The translations under genes were made by a program, and so were the position numbers. 64,000 bases of DNA, taken from positions 1-64,000 of the forward strand of contig NZ_JAGHMF010000016.1 in NCBI RefSeq assembly GCF_017741815.1. The letters are read 5' to 3'. The notes below the pieces were generated by a model, which saw only the letters and a list, made by a program, of their open reading frames with translations, was not told the DNA's origin and did no database searches. Below, piece by piece: positions 46,757 to 55,543 of the stretch. How positions within the stretch are numbered: position 1 is the first letter of the stretch; each line of letters opens with the position of its first letter. The stretch is from Rhizobium sp. 16-488-2b (GTDB lineage Bacteria; Pseudomonadota; Alphaproteobacteria; Rhizobiales; Rhizobiaceae).

Positions 46757-47134
46757 ATGAAGCTGGACACCCGTCATAAGATCTATGGCCATACGATTGC
46801 CGAACATATCGAAACGGTGTCAGGCGAACTCGATGTCGATGCCGTCGGTTTATGGCAAATCGTTCCGGCCGGGCGGGAAGGCTTTCAGCTGGAGAACGCG
46901 GAGCTCACCGAGTTTATAAGACAATGCATCCTGGCGCTGCTTGCCTCGGGCGCCAAGCCTGTGAAAGGCGGCGGGGGAACGAGGTTCGACTGGATTCTAC
47001 AAACACATTACGGCGAGTCTGACCTGGAAATCGCCAATTCGATTGTAAGCGAGTGGCTGGAAACCGGAGCCCGAGATGTCAGTCCCGGAGGAGTGTGGTT
47101 CGCATTGCCGTCGCCGTCGGTCGGCTTTTCTTAG
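46757..47134 (+). CDS. hypothetical protein
   Basis: The 125-residue protein starts MKLDTRHKIYGHTIAEHIETVSGELDVDAVGLWQIVPAGREGFQLENAEL and has no membrane segment or familiar motif. A single Cys (FIRQCILALL) and an acidic character are all that stand out. GAGG lies 11 nt before the ATG. It is transcribed alone and divergent from the LLM oxidoreductase gene. I do not recognise the family. Confidence 0.65.
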   Translation: MKLDTRHKIYGHTIAEHIETVSGELDVDAVGLWQIVPAGREGFQLENAELTEFIRQCILALLASGAKPVKGGGGTRFDWILQTHYGESDLEIANSIVSEWLETGARDVSPGGVWFALPSPSVGFS

Positions 47135-47206
47135 GGCACGGGCCGAGACCGCCTCCGATAACCGTACCCGCCCCAACCGCCAAATCCGACTCTCATTTCA
47201 AGCACT

Positions 47207-47623
47207 TCAGAGCCTGAACGGAATCATCCTGCGAACCGCCTCGTGGCGCAGATAGAGCCCGCCCCAGGCCATCAGCCCGAGATAGACGCCGAAGAGCAGG
47301 TGCGAAAACACCGGGCTCCCGACCCTCAAATGCGTGGCGATCGCGCCGCCGAGCAGGCCGGTGAGCAGGATCGCCCCGAGCACCGAGGTGCGCGGGATGG
47401 CGTATAGCAGGGCGCAGGCAAGCGTGATGATGCCGAGGCTGCGGGCCAGCATCGGGTCGGCAGAGTAGCCGAGCGCCGTCAGCGTCTCGGTCACGGGCGC
47501 GATCGGCACCAGCTTGATTGCGCCGTCGAAGACGAGGAAGGCGACGATGAGGCCGCTCAGCACGAGGCCTGTGATTGTCTGCCAGCGCGGCTGCGCCGGA
47601 TTTGAATCAATGACTGCGGACAT
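47207..47623 (-). CDS. DoxX family membrane protein
   Basis: The 138-residue protein has four membrane helices (about 15-35, 60-78, 84-102, 108-127) and the DoxX-like sequence KLVPIAPVTETLTALGYSADPMLARSLGIITLACALLYAIPRTSVLGAILLTGLLGGAIATHLR. DoxX-like proteins are associated with redox and stress functions but their activity is not settled. It lies 30 bp after the SRPBCC gene and is probably co-transcribed with it. Confidence 0.88.
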   Translation of the reverse strand: MSAVIDSNPAQPRWQTITGLVLSGLIVAFLVFDGAIKLVPIAPVTETLTALGYSADPMLARSLGIITLACALLYAIPRTSVLGAILLTGLLGGAIATHLRVGSPVFSHLLFGVYLGLMAWGGLYLRHEAVRRMIPFRL

Positions 47624-47653
47624 CGTCCCATCCCCTTGTTCGGTTTGTCCAAA

Positions 47654-48115
47654 TCACATCCGCGCCAAAAGCTCGGCGAGCTGATCGGCGCATTTGCCCC
47701 AGCCCTCGTGGAAACCCATTTCCTCGTGGGTCTTCTTGTCCTCGGCGGTCCAGTGGACGGCCGTTGCCGTGTATTTGGTGCGGCCGTTGCCGAGATCCTC
47801 GAGCAGCACGGTCGCCGTCATGAACGGCTTCTCGGATGGCACCCAGGCGCTGGTATAGGCGTCCGTGAAGACCAGCTTCTCGTTCTCGATCACTTCGAGA
47901 TAAACCCCGCGATTGGGAAACTCCTGCCCCTCGGGGCTGCGCATGACGATGAGGTTGGCGCCGCCGGCGCGCACGTCGAGCTTGGCGTCCGATATCGTCC
48001 AGGGACGCGGCACGAACCATTCCTTCATCAGCTCGGGATCGGTCCAGGCTTTGAAGATCTTTTCGCGCGGCGCATCGAATTCGCGGACGAGAATAAGCTC
48101 GTGCATGGCGGTCAT
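47654..48115 (-). CDS. SRPBCC/AHSA1-like protein
   Basis: The 153-residue START-like protein has the AHSA1 pattern: ELILVREFDAPREKIFKAWTDPELMKEWFVPRPWTI near the N-terminus and FHEGWGKCADQLAELLARM at the end. The fold forms a hydrophobic cavity for small ligands. Genes of this kind often follow an ArsR-type repressor, but none is present here. It pairs with the DoxX-type gene and lies downstream of the ECF42 sigma operon on the same strand, so it may belong to that regulon. Confidence 0.87.
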   Translation of the reverse strand: MTAMHELILVREFDAPREKIFKAWTDPELMKEWFVPRPWTISDAKLDVRAGGANLIVMRSPEGQEFPNRGVYLEVIENEKLVFTDAYTSAWVPSEKPFMTATVLLEDLGNGRTKYTATAVHWTAEDKKTHEEMGFHEGWGKCADQLAELLARM

Positions 48116-48127
48116 GTGTCGTCTCCT

Positions 48128-48167
48128 GTTTCGTGAAACCTGTTCTTGATCAGTCTGTTACAAGAAC
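48128..48167. promoter_or_regulatory. two inverted repeats upstream of the SRPBCC gene
   Basis: GTTTCGTGAAAC (48128-48139) is a dyad, and GTTCTTG (48142-48148) with CAAGAAC (48161-48167) forms a second one with 12 bases between. They are about 12-52 bp upstream of the SRPBCC start. The second could be a regulator site or part of a terminator after the sigma factor gene. Its symmetry favours protein binding. Confidence 0.45.
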
Positions 48168-48213
48168 GTGTGAGATGTCGCCGATCCGACAAGGCGCAAG
48201 GTTATTTCTGGAA

Positions 48214-49464
48214 TTATTTCACCGCCGGCAGCGCCGGCTCCGTCTTCAGGCTGTCGATCTGCCGGCGGATATGCGCAGCCTCGGGTGCGGAATGCGCCAG
48301 CGCGATCGCCCGATCGAAAGCCTCGCGCGCCTCCCGCGGACGGCCGATCTGCTTCAACAGCCCGCCGCGCAGGCCGTGATAATAGAAATAGCCGTCGAGC
48401 TTTTCACCGAGCGTCTCCACCAGCGTCAGCGCCTCGCCCGGCCCTCTGAGCTTCGAGACGGCGACCGCCCGGTTGAGCGTGATAACAGGCGACGGCTGCA
48501 TGCGCTCCAGCGCACGATAGAGCAGCTCGATCTCCTCCCAGTCGGTATCCTCAGCCCTCTTGGCGCGCGAATGCAGCGCCGCGATCGCCGCCTGAAACTG
48601 GTAGGTCCCGGGCTGCCGGTGGCGGATCGCCTTGTCGAGCAGTGCCAGCGCTTCGTTGATCAGCTCGCGGTTCCAGAGCGACCGATCCTGATCTTCCAGC
48701 AGCACGATCTCGTTGTCGGCGCTGAAGCGCGCCGGGCGGCGTGAGATCTGCAAGAGCATCAGCGCGAGCAACCCCATCAGCTCCGGCTCGCCGGGGAAGA
48801 TGCGCAGCAAAAGCCGCGCCAGCCGGATCGCCTCGTCGGAAAAAGCGCAGGCCTCGGCTTTGGGATCCGCCTGGCTGTAGCCCTCGTTGAAGACGAGGTA
48901 GATCATCGTCGAAACGATCGACAGCCGCTCGGCCCGCTCCGCCGCATCCGGCGTCTCGAAGGGAACGCCGGCCTTGGCGACACGCGCCTTGGCCCGCGTG
49001 ATCCGCTGCTCCATGGCGCTCTCGCCGACCAGGAAGGCGCGGGCAATCTGCTGCACGGAAAGGCCGGATACGATCCGGAGCGCCAGCGCGATCTGCTGCG
49101 TCGCCGGCAGGTCGGGATGGCAGCAGATGAACAAGAGCCTCAGAATGTCGTCGCGGTAGTTGGACGTATCCAGCCGCTCGGCGATATCGCTCTCGGCATC
49201 GGAAATCAGCTCCTCGTCGGGCAGCGCCTGTGTCTTCGAGCGCTTGCGCACCGCGTCGATACCGCTGTTGCGACCGACGAAGATCAGCCAAGCCGTCGGA
49301 TCGCGTGGCGGCCCCTTGTCCGGCCAGGTTCTGACAGCGCGCAGGCAGGCCTCCTGGAAGGCCTCTTCCGCGATATCGAGATCGCGGAAGTATCGGAGCA
49401 GCGCGCCGAGCGCCTTCGGCCGGGCGGAAGCGAGCGTCACGTCGATCCAGGCAATGTCTGTCAT
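48214..49464 (-). CDS. ECF42-type RNA polymerase sigma factor
   Basis: The 416-residue protein combines sigma region 2 (about 10-80, RYFRDLDIAEEAFQEACLRA), sigma region 4 (about 110-165, LALRIVSGLSVQQIARAFLVGESAMEQRITRAKARV) and a 230-residue helical C-terminal extension with TPR-like content (DUF6596 type, VIYLVFNEGYSQADPKAE). This is the layout of ECF42 sigma factors, which control DGPF/YciI-type genes and contain no anti-sigma partner. It overlaps the DGPF gene by 4 nt and is translated second. The inducing signal is unknown. Confidence 0.93.
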   Translation of the reverse strand: MTDIAWIDVTLASARPKALGALLRYFRDLDIAEEAFQEACLRAVRTWPDKGPPRDPTAWLIFVGRNSGIDAVRKRSKTQALPDEELISDAESDIAERLDTSNYRDDILRLLFICCHPDLPATQQIALALRIVSGLSVQQIARAFLVGESAMEQRITRAKARVAKAGVPFETPDAAERAERLSIVSTMIYLVFNEGYSQADPKAEACAFSDEAIRLARLLLRIFPGEPELMGLLALMLLQISRRPARFSADNEIVLLEDQDRSLWNRELINEALALLDKAIRHRQPGTYQFQAAIAALHSRAKRAEDTDWEEIELLYRALERMQPSPVITLNRAVAVSKLRGPGEALTLVETLGEKLDGYFYYHGLRGGLLKQIGRPREAREAFDRAIALAHSAPEAAHIRRQIDSLKTEPALPAVK

Positions 49465-49835
49465 GTCGCACTCTCTCCCGGCCGGAACACGTAGAACGGC
49501 CTGATTTCATAGGATGTGGAGCCGGGATTGACTGATGAAAGCTCCTTGGAAAAGGCGACGGCCTCCTCCAGCGTGTCGAAATCGACCACGTAGAAACCGA
49601 GCAGCGCCTCCTTGGTCTCGGCAAACGGCCCGTCGAGCACCAGCGGCTCTTCCTTGCCCTTGCGCACGGTGGTGGCCGCCGTCGTCGGCATCAGCCGCCC
49701 GACCGGCCCGAGCTTGCCGCTTTCGGCCAAGGGTGCCTGAACCGCATAAAGCTTCGCCATCACAGCGTCCTCTTCCTCCTTGGTCCAGGAGAAAACCCGC
49801 TCTTCATCGGCATAGCAAAGGATCGCATACAGCAT
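49461..49835 (-). CDS. YciI/DGPF-domain protein of the ECF42 module
   Basis: The 124-residue protein has the YciI-like fold with the hallmark LDGPFAETKEALLGFYVVD, the DGPF motif that gives the family its name. GAGGAG lies 7 nt before the ATG, and the candidate ECF promoter is about 20 nt further upstream. It overlaps the sigma gene by 4 nt. DGPF proteins are the genetically linked targets of ECF42 factors. Their activity is unknown, although YciI-like proteins often act in cleavage of small ring compounds. Confidence 0.9.
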   Translation of the reverse strand: MLYAILCYADEERVFSWTKEEEDAVMAKLYAVQAPLAESGKLGPVGRLMPTTAATTVRKGKEEPLVLDGPFAETKEALLGFYVVDFDTLEEAVAFSKELSSVNPGSTSYEIRPFYVFRPGESAT

Positions 49836-49854
49836 CTCATACTCCTCTTCCTCA

Positions 49855-49883
49855 ATGACGAAGGAGTAACCCGCCCGCCGACA
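49855..49883 (-). promoter_or_regulatory. candidate ECF42-type promoter of the DGPF-sigma operon
   Basis: TGTCGG (49878-49883) and CGTCAT (49855-49860) are separated by 17 bp. To my recollection ECF42 promoters carry TGTCGA in the -35 and CGA/TC in the -10 region, so this fits apart from one base. The spacing to the start codon (49835) is about 19 nt. Autoregulation by the sigma factor is thus likely. Confidence 0.5.
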
Positions 49884-50028
49884 GGACGCAGCAAAAAATT
49901 GCGGAGGTGAGGGCTCGCGGTCCGGCGAGGCCCGAACGCAGCACCGTTGCATTTACGGTAACGTACTTCCGCACCGCCGCTACCCCATGGTCTGCTGCCA
50001 TCGATCTTGACCGGCAGGGAGACCCCGC

Positions 50029-50274
50029 ATGAGCGCCGTCGATATTTTCGCGTGGATCGTGCTGATCGTGCTGGCGGCCAGCACGCTTGCGGTCGTCCTC
50101 TTCCTGGCGATACTGCCCGGCATGATCGCTCGCAGGCGCAATCATCCCTGGGCGAAGGCCGTCAGCGTCGGCGGCTGGGTGACGCTGCTGCTCGGCTTCG
50201 CCTTCTGGCCGCTGGTCGTGATCTGGGCCTATGTCGACATCCCACGCGCGCCGGATGCGGAGAAGAACCGATGA
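50029..50274 (+). CDS. DUF3302 family small membrane protein
   Basis: The 81-residue protein has two membrane helices (about 6-28 and 46-66) and belongs to the DUF3302 (YibI-like) family. It overlaps the HlyD-type gene by 4 nt (ATGA). In E. coli the same pair occurs as yibI-yibH. The role of this small partner is not known; a subunit of the efflux complex is likely. Confidence 0.88.
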   Translation: MSAVDIFAWIVLIVLAASTLAVVLFLAILPGMIARRRNHPWAKAVSVGGWVTLLLGFAFWPLVVIWAYVDIPRAPDAEKNR

Positions 50275-51212
50275 TCGTCGTTCTCCTCAACGTCTATCTG
50301 GTCATCCTCTTCCTGCTGGTAAAGTTGAAGATCGTGCCCTTCAACCTCTTCTGGAAGGTATCGCCGGCGCTGGTCTTCCTGCTGCTCCTGATCGGCCTGT
50401 TCATCCCCATGGGCTGGGGCGCGCCACAGGGCGCGGCATTGGTCGTGCGCAATTCCGTGGCGATCGTCCCCAATGTCGCCGGCGAGGTCATCGATGTCCC
50501 TGTTATCGCCAACGCGCCGCTGAAGGCGGGCGACGTGCTTTTCCGCATCGACCCCGTGCCCTACCAGGCAAAGCTCGACGCGCTCAAGGCGCAGCTCGAA
50601 CTCGCCACACTGAGGCTCTCCGAGACGACGCGGCTGCAAACCACAGGCGCCGGGCGCGGCTTCGACGTCGAGCAGGCGCAGGCGCAAACCGACCAGCTGA
50701 AGGCCGAGATCGCCGAGGCGCGGTGGAACCTCGACAAGACGGTGGTCCGGGCGCCCGCCGACGGCTACGTCACCAATCTCGCGCTTCGCAAGGGCGCCCG
50801 CGTCAGCAGCCTGCCGCTGGCACCCGTCATGGCCTTCATCGATACGTCGGACACCATCATCGGCATCGAGATCGCGCAGATCAACGCGCGCTACATAACC
50901 CCCGGCCAGCCCGTCGAGATCACCTTCAAATACGCGCCGGGCAAGGTCTATACCGGCAAGGTGGAAAGCGTGCTGCAGGCGGTGGCGAGCGGCCAGACGC
51001 AGACCTCGGGCCTGGCCGTGGCGCCGAAGGAGATCGCCTCGCTGCCGCTGGCCGTCCGCATCAGGCTCGACGACAAGCACTTCGCCGACGTGTTGCCGGC
51101 AGGCAGCACCGGAGATGCGGCGATCTACACCGATCACGTCACGCCGACGCACATCATCCGCAAGGTGCTGCTGCGCCAGATCGCCATCACCAACTACGTC
51201 AATCCGTTCTGA
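50271..51212 (+). CDS. HlyD/YibH-type membrane fusion protein
   Basis: The 313-residue periplasmic adaptor has an N-terminal region with two hydrophobic stretches (about 3-22 and 28-48), a biotinyl-lipoyl-like hairpin (VPNVAGEVIDVPVIANAPLKAGDVLFRIDP and TVVRAPADGYVTNLALRKGARVS) and helices between them. Such proteins connect an inner-membrane pump with an outer channel. No pump gene lies next to it, so the partner is unknown. ATG at 50271 overlaps the stop of the DUF3302 gene, and upstream open frame is a shadow of that gene. Confidence 0.9.
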   Translation: MIVVLLNVYLVILFLLVKLKIVPFNLFWKVSPALVFLLLLIGLFIPMGWGAPQGAALVVRNSVAIVPNVAGEVIDVPVIANAPLKAGDVLFRIDPVPYQAKLDALKAQLELATLRLSETTRLQTTGAGRGFDVEQAQAQTDQLKAEIAEARWNLDKTVVRAPADGYVTNLALRKGARVSSLPLAPVMAFIDTSDTIIGIEIAQINARYITPGQPVEITFKYAPGKVYTGKVESVLQAVASGQTQTSGLAVAPKEIASLPLAVRIRLDDKHFADVLPAGSTGDAAIYTDHVTPTHIIRKVLLRQIAITNYVNPF

Positions 51213-51323
51213 GCGCCCTCCCACAGAAGACAACTGCGGATAGCGGCCATAAATTTCTGCTATCCCACGTTTTCGCCACAATGCCCCCTTCAGTTTGCTG
51301 CAATGCAAAATGGAGGACGGCGC

Positions 51324-52354
51324 TTGGAGCAGCGGCAGGAGAAGACCCGTATCGAATGGCTCGATATCGCCAAGGGCATGTCGATCATCCTGGTGGTGAT
51401 CTATCACACCCTTCTCTACCACCAGTTCCACGCCATAGCGCCTGATCTCTACGCCCGCTTCAGCGCCATCATGACGCCGATCCGCATGCCGCTGTTTTTC
51501 ACCGTCTCCGGCTTCCTGGCGGCATCGGCCATGCGCGCGCCGTGGAGCGATTTCCTGCGCCGCAAGATCTGGCTGCTGGTCTACCTCTTCGCCATCTGGA
51601 GCACCGCCCGCTGGCTGTTCTTCCGCTACGTGCAGCAGAACGCGCTCGTCCCCACTGAGGGCAGCGATCCCTATCAGCTGCTGGAAATGTGGTGGGCGCC
51701 GAACACCGGCATCTGGTTCATCTGGGCGCTCGCCATCTTCATGGTCGCCACCAAACTGCTGCAATCGACGCCGCATGTGATCACCATCGCAATCGCCGCC
51801 ATCGTCTCGGTCCTCACCTTCGGAGACCATCTGGCGATCGATCTCTTCACCCATCGCAACGTGCTGCAGTATTTCGTCTTCTTCCTCTTCGGCTGCTGGT
51901 ATGGGCGATCGGTCGTCCACCTCATCACCGCCCGCCCGTTCCTGACGGCGCTCGGCGGCTTCCTGCTGTTCTCGGCGCTATACGTGCTGCGCTGGCGGCT
52001 GCAGGCCGTCGACAAGGGCAGTTGGGCGCTCGCCTCCTCCATCGCCGGCCTTGCCTGGCTCTGCGGCACGGCGGTGCTTTTGTCGCGGTGGGAGAGCGTG
52101 CGCAATGCCTTCGCCTATTTCGGCCGCAACACGCTGCCCGTCTACGTCCCCATGTGATGATCGTTTCTCTGCTGGTCGCCACCATCGCCGCCGCGATCGG
52201 TGAGAGGGCAATGCTCGGCTATCTCACCGCGCCGCTGGTGGTGATCATTGCCATCGGCCTGTCTCTGGCGATCCGCGCCGTGGCGGACCGCGGCGGCGCC
52301 GGCTGGCTCTATGCCCCGCCGGCAAGACGCCAGCGGCAGGTGGTTGCGACGTAA
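51324..52354 (+). pseudogene. acyltransferase 3 family membrane protein, frameshifted
   Basis: The intended product is about 343 residues with roughly ten membrane helices, starting IEWLDIAKGMSIILVVIYHTLLYHQFH, the family-3 acyltransferase signature with the catalytic His. The frame ends prematurely at NTLPVYVPM (52157). Adding one C to the CCCC run near 52147-52151 continues it as VPHVMIVSLLVATIAAAIGE to a stop at 52354. The TTG at 51324 has GGAGG at 7 nt, and an ATG at 51303 is also in frame. The gene may be a recent pseudogene or the base may be a sequencing error. Predicted role: O-acetylation of a surface polymer. Confidence 0.78.
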
Positions 52355-52357
52355 AAC

Positions 52358-52765
52358 CTAGCGCACCGCCTCGATCGAGACGGCAACGCCGCGCTGAAGT
52401 GAATTGCTGACCATGCAGCTAGCCCTTGCCTTCTCGATCACCGCGTCGGCGCTGGAGCCGTCGGCCATCTCGCAGGCGACCTGCATATGCGCGGCGGTCG
52501 TCACCAGCGGGCTGCCATCGAGCTCCACGGTGACAGACACCGCGATGCTGCCGAGCTCGCACCCCATCTCTTCGGCGACATAGCGCAGGTCGTTGCAGAA
52601 GCAGCCGCCGAGCGCCAGCGCCAGCAGCTGCGCACCGTTGAAGCCGAGCCCCTGCCCGCCCGCCTTGCCCTGCGGCCTGTCGACGACGATGGTATGGCCA
52701 CCGGCCCATCCCATCGCCGCCTGGGTTCCCGCGACATTGCGCAGCTCGACCGTCATCGACACCAT
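52358..52765 (-). CDS. OsmC family protein
   Basis: The 135-residue protein has the two conserved Cys of the OsmC/Ohr fold, one in ALGGCFCNDL and one in ARASCMVSNSL. These act as peroxidatic and resolving residues against organic peroxides in the characterised members. The ATG at 52765 has GGAGGAG at 4-5 nt, and the longer frame upstream is not family-like. It is convergent with the acyltransferase gene and immediately downstream of glpK on the same strand. Confidence 0.9.
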   Translation of the reverse strand: MVSMTVELRNVAGTQAAMGWAGGHTIVVDRPQGKAGGQGLGFNGAQLLALALGGCFCNDLRYVAEEMGCELGSIAVSVTVELDGSPLVTTAAHMQVACEMADGSSADAVIEKARASCMVSNSLQRGVAVSIEAVR

Positions 52766-52846
52766 GCCTGCTCCTCCACATGTCAAGATTGGCAGGCATT
52801 GTAGAACGATCGGCGAAGGCGTCAAAGACACCGCCCCTCGCCCGCA

Positions 52847-54340
52847 TCACCCCTCGCTCAACGTCCGCTTCACCGCGCTCCGCCAGCCCTTGAGCTTGGC
52901 CGCCCGGGTCTTCTCGTCCATATCGGGCTCGAAGCGGTTGTTGCGCTTCCAGTTCTTGGCGAACGCCACCTTGTCGGGCCATACGCCCGCGCGGCTGCCG
53001 GCAAGCCAGGCGGCGCCCAGTGCCGTGGTCTCCAGGATCACGGGGCGGTCGACCGGCGCGTCGAGAATGTCGGCCAGCCGCTGCATTGTCCAGTCGGAGG
53101 CCACCATGCCGCCGTCGACGCGCAGCACGGTCTCGTCGACGCCGCCCTTCCAGTCCTTGTGCATGGCGTCGAGCAGGTCGCGCGACTGGTAGCAGACGGC
53201 CTCGAGCGCCGCGCGCGCGAATTCCTTGGGGCCGCTGTTGCGTGTCAGGCCGAAGATCGCACCGCGCGCGTTCGCATCCCAGTGCGGCGCGCCGAGCCCG
53301 GTGAAGGCAGGCACCAGATAGACCTCCTGCGAGGGATCGGCGGCATCGGCCAGTTCGCCGGTCTTCGAGGCGCTGTCGATGATCCCGAGCCCGTCGCGCA
53401 GCCATTGCACGGCCGCACCCGCGATGAAGATCGAACCCTCGAGCGCATAGGTCGTCTCGCCGTCCAGCCGGTAGGCGATGGTCGTCAAGAGCCGGTTTTT
53501 CGAGCGCACCATGTCGGCGCCGGTGTTGAGCACGGCGAAGCAGCCGGTGCCGTATGTGGATTTCATCATGCCCGGCTCGAAGCAGGCCTGGCCGATCGTT
53601 GCCGCATGCTGGTCGCCGGCAACGCCTAAAATCGGGATCGCCGCGCCGAAGATGTGAGGCTCGGTAACGCCGAAATCGGCCGCGCAATCCTTCACCTCGG
53701 GCAGCATCGCCGAGGGAACGCGCAGGATCTCCAAGAGGTCTTTGTCCCATTCGTTGCTGGCGATGTTGTACATCAGCGTCCGCGACGCATTGGTGGCGTC
53801 GGTGACGAAGCTCTTGCCGCCGGTGAGCCGCCAGATCAGAAACGTGTCGATCGTGCCGAAGCAGAGCTCGCCCTTGGCAGCGCGCGCCCTCGCCCCCTTC
53901 ACATTGGCGAGCATCCAGGAAAGCTTGGTGCCGGAGAAATAGGGGTCGAGCAGCAGCCCCGTCTTCTTCGTGAAGGTCTTTTCCAGATCCTGCTTCTTCA
54001 GCTTGTCGCAATAGCTCGCGGTGCGCCGGTCCTGCCAGACGATGGCGTTATGAATAGGCTTGCCGCTCTCGCGCTCCCAGACGATGACCGTCTCGCGCTG
54101 GTTGGTGATCCCGAGTGCTGCGATATCCTTGGCGCTGATCTTCGCCTCACGGATCGCCATCTTGATGGTCGAGACGACGCTGTCCCAGATCTCTTCCGGA
54201 TCGTGCTCGACCCAGCCGGATTGCGGATAGATCTGCTTGAATTCCTTCTGGCCCGCGCCGGCGATCTTCATCTCGCCATCGAACACGATCGCCCGCGTCG
54301 ACGTCGTCCCCTGATCGATCGCCAGTACATACCCCGCCAT
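52847..54340 (-). CDS. glpK: glycerol kinase
   Basis: The 497-residue enzyme phosphorylates glycerol to sn-glycerol-3-phosphate. The N-terminal phosphate loop is [12 protein letters not shown] (about 8-19), followed by [36 protein letters not shown] and the ATP-site stretch [11 protein letters not shown]. Length matches the FGGY family. The ATG at 54340 was preferred to 54346 because GGAGG lies 6 nt before it. No glpF or glpD is adjacent, so glycerol uptake is encoded elsewhere. Confidence 0.96.
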   Translation of the reverse strand: MAGYVLAIDQGTTSTRAIVFDGEMKIAGAGQKEFKQIYPQSGWVEHDPEEIWDSVVSTIKMAIREAKISAKDIAALGITNQRETVIVWERESGKPIHNAIVWQDRRTASYCDKLKKQDLEKTFTKKTGLLLDPYFSGTKLSWMLANVKGARARAAKGELCFGTIDTFLIWRLTGGKSFVTDATNASRTLMYNIASNEWDKDLLEILRVPSAMLPEVKDCAADFGVTEPHIFGAAIPILGVAGDQHAATIGQACFEPGMMKSTYGTGCFAVLNTGADMVRSKNRLLTTIAYRLDGETTYALEGSIFIAGAAVQWLRDGLGIIDSASKTGELADAADPSQEVYLVPAFTGLGAPHWDANARGAIFGLTRNSGPKEFARAALEAVCYQSRDLLDAMHKDWKGGVDETVLRVDGGMVASDWTMQRLADILDAPVDRPVILETTALGAAWLAGSRAGVWPDKVAFAKNWKRNNRFEPDMDEKTRAAKLKGWRSAVKRTLSEG

Positions 54341-54388
54341 TGTCATCCTCCCATGAACTGCTTCGAATTGAATGAATAATGCAGGCAA

Positions 54389-54733
54389 ACGAATGTGAAA
54401 AGAAATTAAAGTGAAATTTGTTGGGCCGTTGGTTTTGGGTGTTGCGGCCCTCAGGGTGCCATCACCGTTGCATTCCGGGCGGCGTGCTTAGACCCTCGGG
54501 ACGAGCCCGAGGATGACGTTTCGGATGGGATTTCGCTTATTTTTCAATTGGCTACCACACTCTCGGCGTCATCCTCGGCCTTGTGCCGAGGATCTAAGCA
54601 CGTCCCATCCGCACGACGGGAATGGCTCTCCCGACCACGATGCCTCCGCACAACGCCCGCCCCCAATTGCCAGCCCAACCGATTCCGGACTACGCTCCAC
54701 ACAACCGCGTCGCAGGACAAATCGGAGAACCTC
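54389..54733. other. intergenic region between glpK and bdhA
   Basis: The region contains a long inverted repeat (54484-54601) listed separately. The rest should carry the divergent promoters of glpK and bdhA. No gene is supported. Confidence 0.6.
54484..54601. repeat. inverted repeat, CCTCGGGACGAGCCCGAGG type
   Basis: GTGCTTAGACCCTCGGG with GAGCCCGAGGATGACG is mirrored 50 bases later by CGTCATCCTCGGC and GCCGAGGATCTAAGCAC. Each half has its own hairpin and the two halves pair with one another. This is a family of short interspersed repeats distinct from A and B, similar to ones widespread in alphaproteobacterial genomes. Confidence 0.8.
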
Positions 54734-55510
54734 ATGGCCAGAACAGTCGTCGTCACCGGATCCACCAGCGGCATCGGCCTGGCGATCGCCACCGCATTCG
54801 CCGGCAAGGGTGACAACATCGTCCTCAACGGCTTTGGAAAGCCCGAGGAAATCAAGGGCATAACCGAACGGCTTGAATCACTCTCGAAATCAGGCGTCAT
54901 CCATCACCCGGCCGACATGACCAAGCCGGACGAGATCGCCGACCTGATCGCCACCGCCGCGAAAACCTTCGGCAGCGTCGACGTGCTGGTCAACAATGCC
55001 GGCATCCAGCATGTCGAGAAGATCGAGGATTTCCCCATCGACAAGTGGGATCAGATCATCGCGATCAATCTCTCCAGCGCGTTTCACACGATGCGCGCGG
55101 CAATCCCGCTGATGAAGGAGAAGAGGCACGGCCGCATCATCAATATCGCCTCGGCGCATGCCCTCGTCGCCTCGCCGTTCAAATCCGCCTATGTCGCGGC
55201 AAAGCATGGTATACTCGGCCTGACGAAGACGGCCGCACTCGAGCTTGCCGAAACGGGCGTGACCGTCAACGCCATTTGCCCGGGATACGTGCTGACCCCG
55301 CTGGTGGAAAAGCAGATCCCGGATACCGCCAAGGCACGCGGGATGACCGAGGAACAGGTCAAGACCGAGGTGATCCTGAAGGCGCAGCCGACGCATGAAT
55401 TCGTCAAGGCGGAGGAGATCGGCGCGTTGGCGCTTTATCTCGCCAGCGACGAGGCCCGCCAGGTGACAGGCACCCACATCTCGATTGACGGGGGCTGGAC
55501 GGCGGCATAA
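54734..55510 (+). CDS. bdhA: D-3-hydroxybutyrate dehydrogenase
   Basis: The 258-residue short-chain dehydrogenase interconverts 3-hydroxybutyrate and acetoacetate, the last step of polyhydroxybutyrate breakdown. The Rossmann motif TGSTSGIG (about 8-15), NNAGIQHVEKIEDFP, and the catalytic Ser-Tyr-Lys (SAHALVASPFKSAYVAAKHG) are seen. The ATG at 54734 has GGAG about 8 nt upstream. It is followed after 33 bp by xdhA. The order bdhA-xdhA-xdhB is known from S. meliloti, where the genes form an operon. Confidence 0.95.
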   Translation: MARTVVVTGSTSGIGLAIATAFAGKGDNIVLNGFGKPEEIKGITERLESLSKSGVIHHPADMTKPDEIADLIATAAKTFGSVDVLVNNAGIQHVEKIEDFPIDKWDQIIAINLSSAFHTMRAAIPLMKEKRHGRIINIASAHALVASPFKSAYVAAKHGILGLTKTAALELAETGVTVNAICPGYVLTPLVEKQIPDTAKARGMTEEQVKTEVILKAQPTHEFVKAEEIGALALYLASDEARQVTGTHISIDGGWTAA

Positions 55511-55543
55511 CCATTTCAAATAAAGACAAAAACCGGGAACGAC

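Noticed and set aside
50229..51920. A 563-codon frame antisense to the HlyD and acyltransferase genes
   Set aside because: Crosses two genes on the other strand and has antisense-type composition. No domain is recognisable.
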